This document shows positions 1-5,782 of a DNA stretch of 5,812 bases, one piece after another. The notes beneath the pieces are model-generated. The model was not told where the DNA came from, searched no databases, and saw nothing but the letters and a program-made list of their open reading frames with translations. Origin of the DNA: Leptospiraceae bacterium (GTDB lineage Bacteria; Spirochaetota; Leptospiria; Turneriellales; Turneriellaceae). Position numbers and translations under genes: made by a program. The stretch covers positions 1 through 5,812 of the forward strand of contig JANWWX010000090.1 in the NCBI GenBank assembly GCA_025057195.1, written 5' to 3'. How positions within the stretch are numbered: position 1 is the stretch's first letter; every line of letters starts with the position of its first letter.

Positions 1-1136
1 GTTTGGAAACGCCATTTTCCGGAAAGACCGATGCCAGTTTATTGTATTTCCACCGTGCGGTCTTCCACCCTTTTGTTAAAGTGAATCCTCCCCTTTTAGC
101 TGTGGCACAGGTCGCCATCACCGATCAATACATCCGGCAATCGGTGCGGCAAAGCCTGCTTGAGCTCCTCATCGTCGGGGGGATTTTTTTTCTGGGGGCA
201 CTGGTTGCCGCCTACCTGCTGTCGCGCTTTGTTGTCAAACCAGTCAAAATCCTCTCACGCGGGGCAGAGGAGGTGGGCAAAGGCAATCTCGACTATACGC
301 TGCCACCTTTGGGTAGCGACGAGCTCGGCCAGCTTGCCCGCCAGTTCAATGAAATGACAGCCAGCCTCAAGCGCGCGAGCGAAGAAGCCAAGGAACAGGC
401 CGTACTCAACGACCAAATACGCCAGGCCAAGGAGATCCAAGAAGGCATGAACCCTGCTCGTTTTCTCAAAAAGCCGGAATACCAGATCAAAGGCTTCACC
501 CGGGCCGCCAAGGGAGTTGGGGGGGATTATTATGACTTCCAGGTCTTGGGCGATGGCCGGGTGGCACTTTTGATTTCAGATGTCAGTGGTAAGTCGATTT
601 CCGCATCGTTGGTCATGGTCCTGATCAAAACCGTCGTTGCCACATACCTGAAGCTATTCAATTCAATCCGCCCGGACACGATCATCCGCACCATCAACCG
701 GGTCATGTGCAGCCAAGCCCACATTGACAAGTTCGCCACCATCCAGTTTTTACTCTTTGATCCGGCAACCAAGGTCCTGGAATTTTCAAACGGTGGCCAT
801 GGCCCCATTTTTCTCTACCGCGCAGCCCGCCGGGCTTGCACTGTAAGCAAGTTAGAAGGCCTGCCAATGGGAATTGAAGAAGACAATGTCTATCGCCTGG
901 CCAAATTGCAACTCGAAAGCGGGGACATCGTGTTGCTTTATACCGACGGTATTACGGAGTGCTGGAATGCTGCGCGCGAGGATTTTGGCCTGCGCCGGTT
1001 GCGTGAAAAGTTAATTGAATATGCAGACCTCAACGCCAAAGAGATCATCGAAAATTTAGTGCGCGATCTCGATGAATACGCTACTGGCGCTGAGCAGCAT
1101 GACGACATGACGATGGTCGTGATGAAGGTGCTGTGA
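1..1136 (+). CDS. HAMP-domain SpoIIE/RsbU-type PP2C serine/threonine phosphatase, 5' end outside the window
   Basis: Membrane-anchored signalling phosphatase that probably dephosphorylates a phosphoserine/threonine partner such as an anti-sigma-factor antagonist; the partner is unknown. Counting from the first full codon (base 3): residues 1-50 look like the end of an extracytoplasmic sensor region, 53-76 form a hydrophobic membrane helix, about 77-128 a HAMP domain (VKP near its start, DELGQLARQFNEM), then a charged linker and the PP2C domain from about 145. Metal-binding acidic positions are present: GGDYYDF (173-179), SDVSGK (192-197), YTDGITE (313-319) and HDDMT (366-370), so the enzyme looks active. 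The TTG at base 3 is very unlikely to be the true start, because the sensor and a first membrane helix would be missing; the gene continues upstream. The stop TGA overlaps the cmoA start. The wording resembles spirochaete phosphatases of this class (from memory). The cognate signal cannot be read from this fragment. Confidence 0.93.
   Translation, partial: LETPFSGKTDASLLYFHRAVFHPFVKVNPPLLAVAQVAITDQYIRQSVRQSLLELLIVGGIFFLGALVAAYLLSRFVVKPVKILSRGAEEVGKGNLDYTLPPLGSDELGQLARQFNEMTASLKRASEEAKEQAVLNDQIRQAKEIQEGMNPARFLKKPEYQIKGFTRAAKGVGGDYYDFQVLGDGRVALLISDVSGKSISASLVMVLIKTVVATYLKLFNSIRPDTIIRTINRVMCSQAHIDKFATIQFLLFDPATKVLEFSNGGHGPIFLYRAARRACTVSKLEGLPMGIEEDNVYRLAKLQLESGDIVLLYTDGITECWNAAREDFGLRRLREKLIEYADLNAKEIIENLVRDLDEYATGAEQHDDMTMVVMKVL
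1124..1130 (+). promoter_or_regulatory. Shine-Dalgarno deciding the cmoA start
   Basis: GAAGGTG lies 5 nt before the ATG at 1136 but only 2 nt before the in-frame GTG at 1133. The spacing favours ATG 1136, which also gives an N-terminus (MRDEIF) matching the length of known CmoA proteins. The site lies inside the last codons of the phosphatase gene, which fits translational coupling. Confidence 0.6.
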
Positions 1137-1858
1137 TGCGTGACGAAATTTTCAAGGAGCCTGGAGCAGGTCGGCAGCGGTTTGAATTCAATGCGCAGGT
1201 TGCCGCCGTATTTGACGATATGGCCTCTCGCTCAGTTCCCTTTTACCACGAAGTGCTCGCCATGAGTGCAGAACTGGCGCGCGATTTTTACCAGCAAGGC
1301 ACCCAAATCTATGACCTTGGTTGCTCGACCGGCTCTTTGCTCAAGGCTCTTCTAACTGAATTTGGCAATACTCCCTTCCGCTACACGGGAATCGATAGCT
1401 CGCCGGCGATGATCGAAAAAGCACACGAAAAATTTTCTGGCCAATTGTCCGAGCAGCACCGCTTTGTCTGTGCCGACATCACAGAATTTGCTTATGAGCC
1501 AGCCTCGGTGGTCGTGGCCAACTACACGCTGCAGTTTCTCAAACCCCTGGCACGCCAACCACTCCTGCGCAAAATCTTTTCGGTGCTGTCAAACCATGGC
1601 TGCCTGATTGTCTCAGAAAAATGCCTCGAGGATTCCGCCGACATCTCGCGGCTTTATACCGAACACTACCACGCGCTCAAGCTACGCAACGGCTACAGCA
1701 TGCTCGAGATCGCAGCCAAACGCGATGCTTTGGAAAATGTGCTCATCCCATTCCGGGTCAGCGAAAATACCGAAATGCTCGAAGCTGCGGGGTTTTCCCC
1801 CGTTTCGGTTTTTTTTAAATACTATAACTTTGTTTCTTTTTTGGCGCTCAAGGCGTAA
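1136..1858 (+). CDS. cmoA: Carboxy-S-adenosyl-L-methionine synthase CmoA
   Basis: Converts SAM and prephenate to carboxy-SAM (Cx-SAM) with release of phenylpyruvate; Cx-SAM is the donor used by CmoB for wobble uridine 34 of tRNA. The protein has 240 residues against 247 in E. coli. It has a class I Rossmann fold: SAM motif YDLGCSTG (59-66), GIDSSPAMIE (85-94), ADIT (113-116), the CmoA signature NYTLQFL (129-135; NFTLQFL in E. coli), SEK (160-162) and the block NGYSMLEIAAKRDALENVL (185-203). Arg196 in AAKRD aligns with E. coli Arg199, which contacts the Cx-SAM carboxylate, so the product is likely Cx-SAM and not a plain methyl transfer. The start overlaps the upstream TGA (TGATG) and the stop overlaps the cmoB ATG, giving one operon. 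A T8 run at 1809-1816 lies near the 3' end. An alternative start is GTG 1133, one codon longer. Confidence 0.95.
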   Translation: MRDEIFKEPGAGRQRFEFNAQVAAVFDDMASRSVPFYHEVLAMSAELARDFYQQGTQIYDLGCSTGSLLKALLTEFGNTPFRYTGIDSSPAMIEKAHEKFSGQLSEQHRFVCADITEFAYEPASVVVANYTLQFLKPLARQPLLRKIFSVLSNHGCLIVSEKCLEDSADISRLYTEHYHALKLRNGYSMLEIAAKRDALENVLIPFRVSENTEMLEAAGFSPVSVFFKYYNFVSFLALKA

Positions 1859-2778
1859 TGGGCGAAAGTCCGTTCGCGCTCCCACCATACCTGCCGCAAG
1901 CTGCTGGACTACAAAGAGAACTCGAAAAAAAATATAACCAACTCCAAAACTCACCCTTGTGGCCGCTATGGCAAAAGATTGCCGCGCTCGGTGTGGCCAA
2001 CCAAGGTTTTTGCCTGAAAGACGGCGCCATCCAGGCACCTACCCTCCTTCCTGGTGCTGAGGCAATTGCGTGGGAGCTCTGCCCTTGGCGCAAGGGTCCC
2101 TTTGCCTTCGGTGATTTTACCATCGACGCCGAATGGCGTTCTGATTTTAAATGGAACCGCCTTTCGCGGCAACTACCCTCGCTGGTGGGCAAGACCATCG
2201 CCGATGTCGGCTGCAACAACGGCTATTACCTCTACCGCATCCGCGAGGCAGGGGCAGCGAATATCCTCGGTTTTGATCCCACTTTGCGCTATTTCCTGCA
2301 GTATGCCCTGGTGCGCGCACACACGGGCAGCGTCGCCGACTACCTGCCACTTGGCTGGCAGGCGCTGTGGCATTTGCCGGGGGCATTCGATGCGATTTTT
2401 CTCATGGGGGTAAACTACCACGAACCAGAACCCCTGGAACTATTGCATGCCTGCCATGCTGCCCTGCGCTCCGGTGGCTTCCTAGTTGTAGAGTCTGTCG
2501 TCCTTCCAGGAGAATCGGATTGGGAAATTTTTCCGGCCGGTAAATACCACGGCATCGGCGGTGTTTTTGCCATTCCCTCGCTACGTACCTTAAAGCGCCA
2601 GTTGGAACTTGTGGGGTTTGTGGGCGTTGAGGGATTGCATGAGATCGAACTGACACCAGAAGAACAACGGCGCACACCGTTTTCCCCGCAACCCAGCCTT
2701 GCCGAACACTTGGCAAAGTCCAAAGGAAATTATCCTCCCCTCTTTCGAGGTGCTTTAATTGCCAGGGCAGGTAGCTGA
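1858..2778 (+). CDS. cmoB: tRNA U34 carboxymethyltransferase CmoB
   Basis: Transfers the carboxymethyl group of Cx-SAM to 5-hydroxyuridine 34, giving cmo5U, which widens decoding at four-codon boxes. The protein has 306 residues against 323 in E. coli, the difference being mostly a shorter N-terminus. Recognisable blocks: PWRKGPF (76-82), IDAEWRSDFKW (89-99), SAM motif ADVGCNNGYY (115-124), GFDPT (138-142), FLMGVNYH (181-188), GGVFAIPSL..LK (234-246), TPEEQRRT (266-273) and the C-terminal FRGALIAR (296-303). By alignment from memory, Lys79, Tyr187 and Arg297 match E. coli Lys91, Tyr200 and Arg315, which bind the Cx-SAM carboxylate. GCNNGYY replaces the GCGSGYH of E. coli, a variant typical of non-gammaproteobacterial CmoB. 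The start ATG shares one base with the cmoA stop (TAATG); a short AAGG at 1850-1853 may serve as ribosome site. An A8 run lies at 1925-1932. Confidence 0.95.
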   Translation: MGESPFALPPYLPQAAGLQRELEKKYNQLQNSPLWPLWQKIAALGVANQGFCLKDGAIQAPTLLPGAEAIAWELCPWRKGPFAFGDFTIDAEWRSDFKWNRLSRQLPSLVGKTIADVGCNNGYYLYRIREAGAANILGFDPTLRYFLQYALVRAHTGSVADYLPLGWQALWHLPGAFDAIFLMGVNYHEPEPLELLHACHAALRSGGFLVVESVVLPGESDWEIFPAGKYHGIGGVFAIPSLRTLKRQLELVGFVGVEGLHEIELTPEEQRRTPFSPQPSLAEHLAKSKGNYPPLFRGALIARAGS

Positions 2779-2787
2779 ACGCAATTA

Positions 2788-2827
2788 ATAAAAAATCCAT
2801 GCGCTTTTGCGCGACATAATTTTTTAT
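2788..2827 (+). terminator. Probable Rho-independent terminator after cmoB
   Basis: Starts 10 nt after the cmoB stop. ATAAAAAAT (2788-2796) is an exact reverse complement of ATTTTTTAT (2819-2827), and inside lies a GCGC-TTTT-GCGC hairpin (2801-2812) with unpaired CCAT and GACATA between. The T6 at 2820-2825 can act as the U tract, and the A6 at 2790-2795 would make it work on the other strand too. The GC stem is only 4 bp, so the strength is uncertain. Confidence 0.6.
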
Positions 2828-2866
2828 CAAAAGAAAAAATGGCACCGTCGAAAATAACTACATAAC

Positions 2867-2902
2867 ATGCGTCATAATACTTAGCACGGGTATATGACGC
2901 AT
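2867..2902. promoter_or_regulatory. Perfect 10-bp inverted repeat in the xerD leader (operator or RNA hairpin)
   Basis: ATGCGTCATA (2867-2876) is the exact reverse complement of TATGACGCAT (2893-2902), separated by 16 nt; the right arm ends 10 nt before the xerD Shine-Dalgarno. As DNA it could be two opposed half-sites with centres 26 bp apart; as RNA it would be a 10-bp stem close to the ribosome site. Possible -10 elements (CATAAT 2873-2878 and TAGAAT 2902-2907) fall in or at the edge of the repeat, but no good -35 accompanies either, so promoter placement is a guess. The repeat itself is certain; the role is inferred. Confidence 0.5.
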
Positions 2903-2912
2903 AGAATAGATT

Positions 2913-2917
2913 AGGAG
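2913..2917 (+). promoter_or_regulatory. Shine-Dalgarno deciding the xerD start
   Basis: AGGAG lies 5 nt before the ATG at 2923. The in-frame GTG at 2917 overlaps this motif and so is an unlikely start; ATG 2923 gives a 299-residue protein whose catalytic residues are numbered almost as in E. coli XerD. Confidence 0.7.
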
Positions 2918-2922
2918 TGAGC

Positions 2923-3822
2923 ATGGCCAAAGCTGCCCGGCGGAATTATATCAATAATTTTAAAGAATACCTGAGCATCGAACGCGGGCTTTCGGAAAAT
3001 AGCATTTTTTCTTACCTTTCCGACATCCAAAAATTAGAACGCTTTCTTAATAAAGAAAATAAGCAGTTGCAGAACATCACGGAGAAAGACATTGCCAATT
3101 TTCTCCGCGAGGAATCGCGCAAAAAGCTTTCGAGCCGCACGCGTGCGCGCATGATTGCATCGCTGCGCCAGTTTTATGGTTATCTCGAAAACCGCAAGAT
3201 CATCGATGTCAATCCGATGCATGCGATCGAAGCGCCCAAAATCGAAAAGACCCTACCCGATGTCTTGTCGCAACAAGAGGTCCGTAAGCTTTTTTCAGTG
3301 TTCCGCGAGGACAACTTACTCGAGCTGCGCGACAAGGCTATGTTTGAGCTTCTTTATTCTTCTGGTCTGCGCATTTCCGAGGCGTGTGCGCTGCGGCTGG
3401 GTGATATTGATCGGCAAAACCAAATCCTGACCATCCGCGGCAAGGGTGGGCGGGAGCGCCTGGTACCATACGGGGAAGTGGCCGCTCGGCTTTTGGAGCA
3501 ATACCTCAGCCAGGCGCGTGCCGAAATCCTCAACCAGCATGAGTCAGATTATGTATTTGTTTCCAAAAAAGGTGGCGCCCTATCGCGCAAAAGTGCGTGG
3601 CGGCTGCTCAAGCGTTATCTCAAGCGCGCTGGCATCCACCGCAATGTAACACCACACACGCTGCGGCATTCGTTTGCCACACACCTGCTGCAGAACAAAG
3701 CTGATCTGCGGGCGGTGCAAGAATTGCTTGGCCACATGGATATCGCCACCACACAAATTTACACCCATCTTGTCTCGGGCGAGCTGAAAAAAACGCACCA
3801 GCAATACCACCCGCGCTCTTGA
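2923..3822 (+). CDS. xerD: XerD-like site-specific tyrosine recombinase
   Basis: Tyrosine recombinase of the Xer family, expected to act at a chromosomal dif site at the division septum to resolve chromosome dimers. The protein has 299 residues; E. coli XerD has 298. Residues about 5-90 form the N-terminal SAM-like core-binding domain (YLSIERGLSENSIFSYLSDI), and about 110-299 the catalytic domain. All six catalytic residues are visible: Arg150 (SSGLRISE), Lys174 (RGKGGRERLVP), His245 and Arg248 (HTLRHSF), His271 (LLGHMD) and Tyr280 (IYTHL). The tail ELKKTHQQYHPRS and the TPHTLRHSFATHLL wording favour XerD over XerC, but single-Xer organisms and XerC naming cannot be excluded. It stands alone after a terminator, with its own leader and ribosome site. 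It is not flanked by phage or integron genes, which supports a housekeeping role. The stop TGA abuts the convergent comM stop. No dif site was recognised here. Confidence 0.93.
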   Translation: MAKAARRNYINNFKEYLSIERGLSENSIFSYLSDIQKLERFLNKENKQLQNITEKDIANFLREESRKKLSSRTRARMIASLRQFYGYLENRKIIDVNPMHAIEAPKIEKTLPDVLSQQEVRKLFSVFREDNLLELRDKAMFELLYSSGLRISEACALRLGDIDRQNQILTIRGKGGRERLVPYGEVAARLLEQYLSQARAEILNQHESDYVFVSKKGGALSRKSAWRLLKRYLKRAGIHRNVTPHTLRHSFATHLLQNKADLRAVQELLGHMDIATTQIYTHLVSGELKKTHQQYHPRS

Positions 3823-5334
3823 TCAGGCGGCAGCGGCGATCGCATCAAGCTTGCGCCGGATAAAATGGTAGCTGAGTGCTTCGAGGATGTGCTCCTCGCG
3901 CAAATTTGTTTCGCCACCAAAATCGGCCACTGATTGGGCGACGCGCAGCACGTTGACCCAGGCGCGCATCGAGAGCTTTTCCGCCACGGCCAAAGTTTCG
4001 TAGAGCCGCTCGATTCCTAAGTTTGCTGCCCGCTGGTAAAGTACCAGTGCCGGCACGTGGTTGTTGAGCACGCCACCATTGCGTTCGAGCGCCTGCGCAC
4101 GCGCCTGGGCAATGCGCTGCTGCAGCGCGGCGGTAGTCAACTGGCTTTCGTTTTGTGGCCATTGCGGCAACTCGTCGAGGTTGAGTTCGATCGCGATGCG
4201 GTCGAGAAATGGTCCCAGCAATTTGCTGAATTGCAATAGCCCATTCTTCTTGCTGCACCGGCAGTTACCCCCGGTGATAAATAGCGCACCGCACCGGCAA
4301 GGGTTGGCAGCACCAATGAGCTGGAAGTCCGCGGGATAGGTGATCGCTCCGCGCGCCCTGGCCACTGTGATCTTTCTTTCTTCCAGTGGTTCGCGCAGGC
4401 TCTGCAGTGCTTCGTTGCGGAATTCGGGCAGCTCGTCGAGAAAAAGCACCCCTTTATGTGCCAAGCTGACCTCGCCAGGACGCACAAGGGTGCTTCCTCC
4501 CACCAAGGCCGGCGTCGAGGTAGTATGGTGTGGCGTGCGGAACGGCCGCTCTGTCACCAGTTCACTGGTCAACCCGGCCAGCGAGTGTAGCTGTGTGATC
4601 TCGGCTGCCTCGTAAAAGTCGGGAGGTGGCAGCAGGTAGCGGAACGCACGTGCCAGCATGGTCTTGCCTGTGCCAGGAGTGCCGACCAAAAGTGTGTGGT
4701 GGCCACCGGTGGCGGCGATGGCGAGTGCGCGCTTGGCCGAGCTCAGGCCAAAAATATTTTCCATCGCAATCTCCACAGAAGGCCAGCGCGGGGCATAGAC
4801 CGAACGCGGTGCTGCAGGCAACAATCCAGAACAAAATTCGGTGAGTTCACGCAGGTGGTGCACCACGAAAACTTCGGTTCGCTCTGGGAATGTGAGCTCT
4901 GCCCCTTCGGCCGGTGGCAATACAATGCGCCGGATATTGCGCTTGCCCGCAGCAAAAAGCACTGCCGCTGCCAGACCACGCGCTGGCAAAATTTCTCCCG
5001 AAAGCGAAAGCGCACCTAAAACGACCGTGTCGGCAAATGCCTCCTGCGGCAGTTGTCCCGTTGCGACCAAAAGAGCTGTCGCCATCGCCGCCTCCAGTAA
5101 CCCACCTTCTTTAGGAATGTCGTTGGGCGATAGGTTGATCACCAAATGGCGCGCCGGAAATTGGAAACCAGCATTGCAGATTGCGGTGCGGATGCGCTCC
5201 CGGCTTTCGCGCAGCGCATGGTCGGGCAAGCCAACGATACTCAAATGCGGCAACCCTGGCAAGACATCCGCCTCTGCGGTAACCAGGCTATTGTGGAGCC
5301 CTGGCCGGGCTGTAGTGTAGATTTTTGCGTACAT
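3823..5334 (-). CDS. comM: ComM/YifB family Mg-chelatase-like AAA+ ATPase
   Basis: Cytoplasmic hexameric AAA+ motor; characterised ComM proteins drive branch migration when incoming single-stranded DNA is integrated during natural transformation. The family also occurs in bacteria not known to be competent, so competence here is not proven. The protein has 503 residues, the usual length. Residues 1-170 form the N-terminal ChlI-like domain (LPGLPHLSIVGLPDHALRES, INLSPNDIPKEG); then Walker A GTPGTGKT (218-225), FRTPHHTTS (265-273), Walker B GVLFLDE (295-301), sensor-1 region GAANPC (341-346), paired cysteines CRC (346-348) and CRC (358-360), LGPFLDRI with the likely arginine finger Arg379, and a helical Mg-chelatase C-terminal domain to 494. 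LDRIAIE differs from the commoner LDRID(L/I)H. The ATG at 5334 has a good ribosome site 6 nt upstream. It converges on xerD with no intergenic base. Confidence 0.94.
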   Translation of the reverse strand: MYAKIYTTARPGLHNSLVTAEADVLPGLPHLSIVGLPDHALRESRERIRTAICNAGFQFPARHLVINLSPNDIPKEGGLLEAAMATALLVATGQLPQEAFADTVVLGALSLSGEILPARGLAAAVLFAAGKRNIRRIVLPPAEGAELTFPERTEVFVVHHLRELTEFCSGLLPAAPRSVYAPRWPSVEIAMENIFGLSSAKRALAIAATGGHHTLLVGTPGTGKTMLARAFRYLLPPPDFYEAAEITQLHSLAGLTSELVTERPFRTPHHTTSTPALVGGSTLVRPGEVSLAHKGVLFLDELPEFRNEALQSLREPLEERKITVARARGAITYPADFQLIGAANPCRCGALFITGGNCRCSKKNGLLQFSKLLGPFLDRIAIELNLDELPQWPQNESQLTTAALQQRIAQARAQALERNGGVLNNHVPALVLYQRAANLGIERLYETLAVAEKLSMRAWVNVLRVAQSVADFGGETNLREEHILEALSYHFIRRKLDAIAAAA

Positions 5335-5340
5335 TTTTCA

Positions 5341-5346
5341 CCCTCT
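5341..5346 (-). promoter_or_regulatory. Shine-Dalgarno of comM
   Basis: On the - strand AGAGGG lies 6 nt before the ATG at 5334-5332. This good match supports the chosen start, which also yields the normal family N-terminus (MYAKIYTTA). Confidence 0.65.
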
Positions 5347-5348
5347 AC

Positions 5349-5400
5349 TATATATATACCAAAAAAACGTGATTTTTTTTCAGCTTTTTAGAATTTTTTT
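5349..5400 (-). promoter_or_regulatory. AT-rich comM upstream region with phased A/T tracts, probable promoter
   Basis: Reading towards comM, tracts A7 (plus T7 at 5394-5400), A5 (T5 at 5385-5389), A8 (T8 at 5373-5380) and T7 (A7 at 5361-5367) are centred about 10, 10.5 and 12.5 bp apart, close to one helical turn. They are followed by five TA repeats (5349-5358) that can supply a TATATA -10 box some 10-15 nt before the comM ribosome site. No convincing -35 hexamer is seen. The tracts may bend the DNA or act as an UP-like element. The composition is seen directly; promoter function is inferred. Confidence 0.4.
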
Positions 5401-5443
5401 GCGTGTCCTCCGCCTCTCTTAACCACCCGCATTGGTTTTTAGG

Positions 5444-5530
5444 AGAAACAATTCTAGGTTTTGCGTTGCTCTATGGTTTATGGATGTGGTTTCGCTGGTG
5501 AAAATCGTAAAAATTCTGTGCAAAATACCC
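5444..5530 (+). repeat. Degenerate direct repeat, copy 1
   Basis: Begins with a small hairpin (AGAA-N4-TTCT, 5444-5455), then TTTTG, then TGGTTT (5487-5492), GGTGAAAA (5497-5504), AAAAATTCTGTG (5509-5520) and CAAAATACCC (5521-5530). The same blocks occur in the same order and nearly the same spacing in copy 2. The right half (TGGTTT onward) is well conserved; the left half is weaker. Confidence 0.65.
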
Positions 5531-5614
5531 CAAAACATGACCGCCTCAGCCAAGCTCAGCATCACGAAGACCACAAACTATGCAGCGCGCTATTCCATAT
5601 CGCAATAGACCTGC

Positions 5615-5662
5615 ACGGTGCGATGCTCTCGTAAGCACCCAACGCTTGGTGCTGCAAACCGT
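5615..5662. other. Possible two-stem hairpin between the repeats
   Basis: AGCACC (5634-5639) pairs with GGTGCT (5648-5653) across an 8-nt loop, and ACGGT (5615-5619) can pair with ACCGT (5658-5662) outside it, leaving large unpaired sides. An alternative CCAA-CGC-TTGG stem (5639-5649) competes. It lacks a T-tract, so it is not a classical terminator. It may be chance or a structured RNA or element interior. Confidence 0.25.
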
Positions 5663-5688
5663 CTGGACTGCCCCCTATCAGGAAATGT

Positions 5689-5782
5689 AGAATTCCTATT
5701 TTCTACTGTTTTGTGCCGCTGGCTTGGCGGTGTTGGGTGGTTTGGAGGGTGAAAAAAGCAAAAATTCTGTGTAAATGTACCC
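5689..5782 (+). repeat. Degenerate direct repeat, copy 2
   Basis: Mirrors copy 1: hairpin AGAA-N8-TTCT (5689-5704; with flanking bases a perfect GTAGAA/TTCTAC stem, 5687-5706), TTTTG (5709-5713), TGGTTT (5738-5743), GGTGAAAA (5748-5755), AAAAATTCTGTG (5760-5771) and TAAATGTACCC (5772-5782). Small insertions account for the 7-nt greater length. Similarity may go on past 5782 (CCCCA...TGAC in both), where the window ends. Confidence 0.65.

Noticed and set aside
3..5. TTG as the start of the phosphatase
   Set aside because: It would leave the protein without its sensor region and first membrane helix; the frame is simply cut by the window edge.
2402..2845. 147-codon frame on the - strand opposite the end of cmoB
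   Set aside because: No family resemblance, basic and proline/arginine-rich shadow composition, and it overlaps a firmly identified gene and the terminator.
2840..2856. Sigma-54 promoter suggested by TGGCAC
   Set aside because: The -12 GC element is missing at the needed spacing.
2839..2865. Tiny frame ATG to TAA in the xerD leader (8 codons)
   Set aside because: Too short, with no clear ribosome site; expected by chance in AT-rich sequence.
2867..2902. dif-type recombination site next to xerD
   Set aside because: Xer sites have ~11-bp arms with a 6-8 bp centre; these arms are 16 nt apart and do not match the dif consensus as I remember it.
3836..3843. GCGATCGC octamer (HIP1-like palindrome)
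   Set aside because: Single occurrence noted within Ala codons of comM; chance is enough.
3845..4258. 137-codon frame on the - strand in another frame of comM
   Set aside because: Arg/Ala/Gln-rich shadow of the comM C-terminal coding sequence, without a ribosome site.
4841..5320. 159-codon frame on the + strand opposite comM
   Set aside because: Ser/Arg/Ala-rich antisense shadow of a conserved gene; no motifs.
5590..5680. tRNA-like gene in the gene-free stretch
   Set aside because: No GGTTCGA-type T-loop, no cloverleaf arms of correct length and no CCA end.
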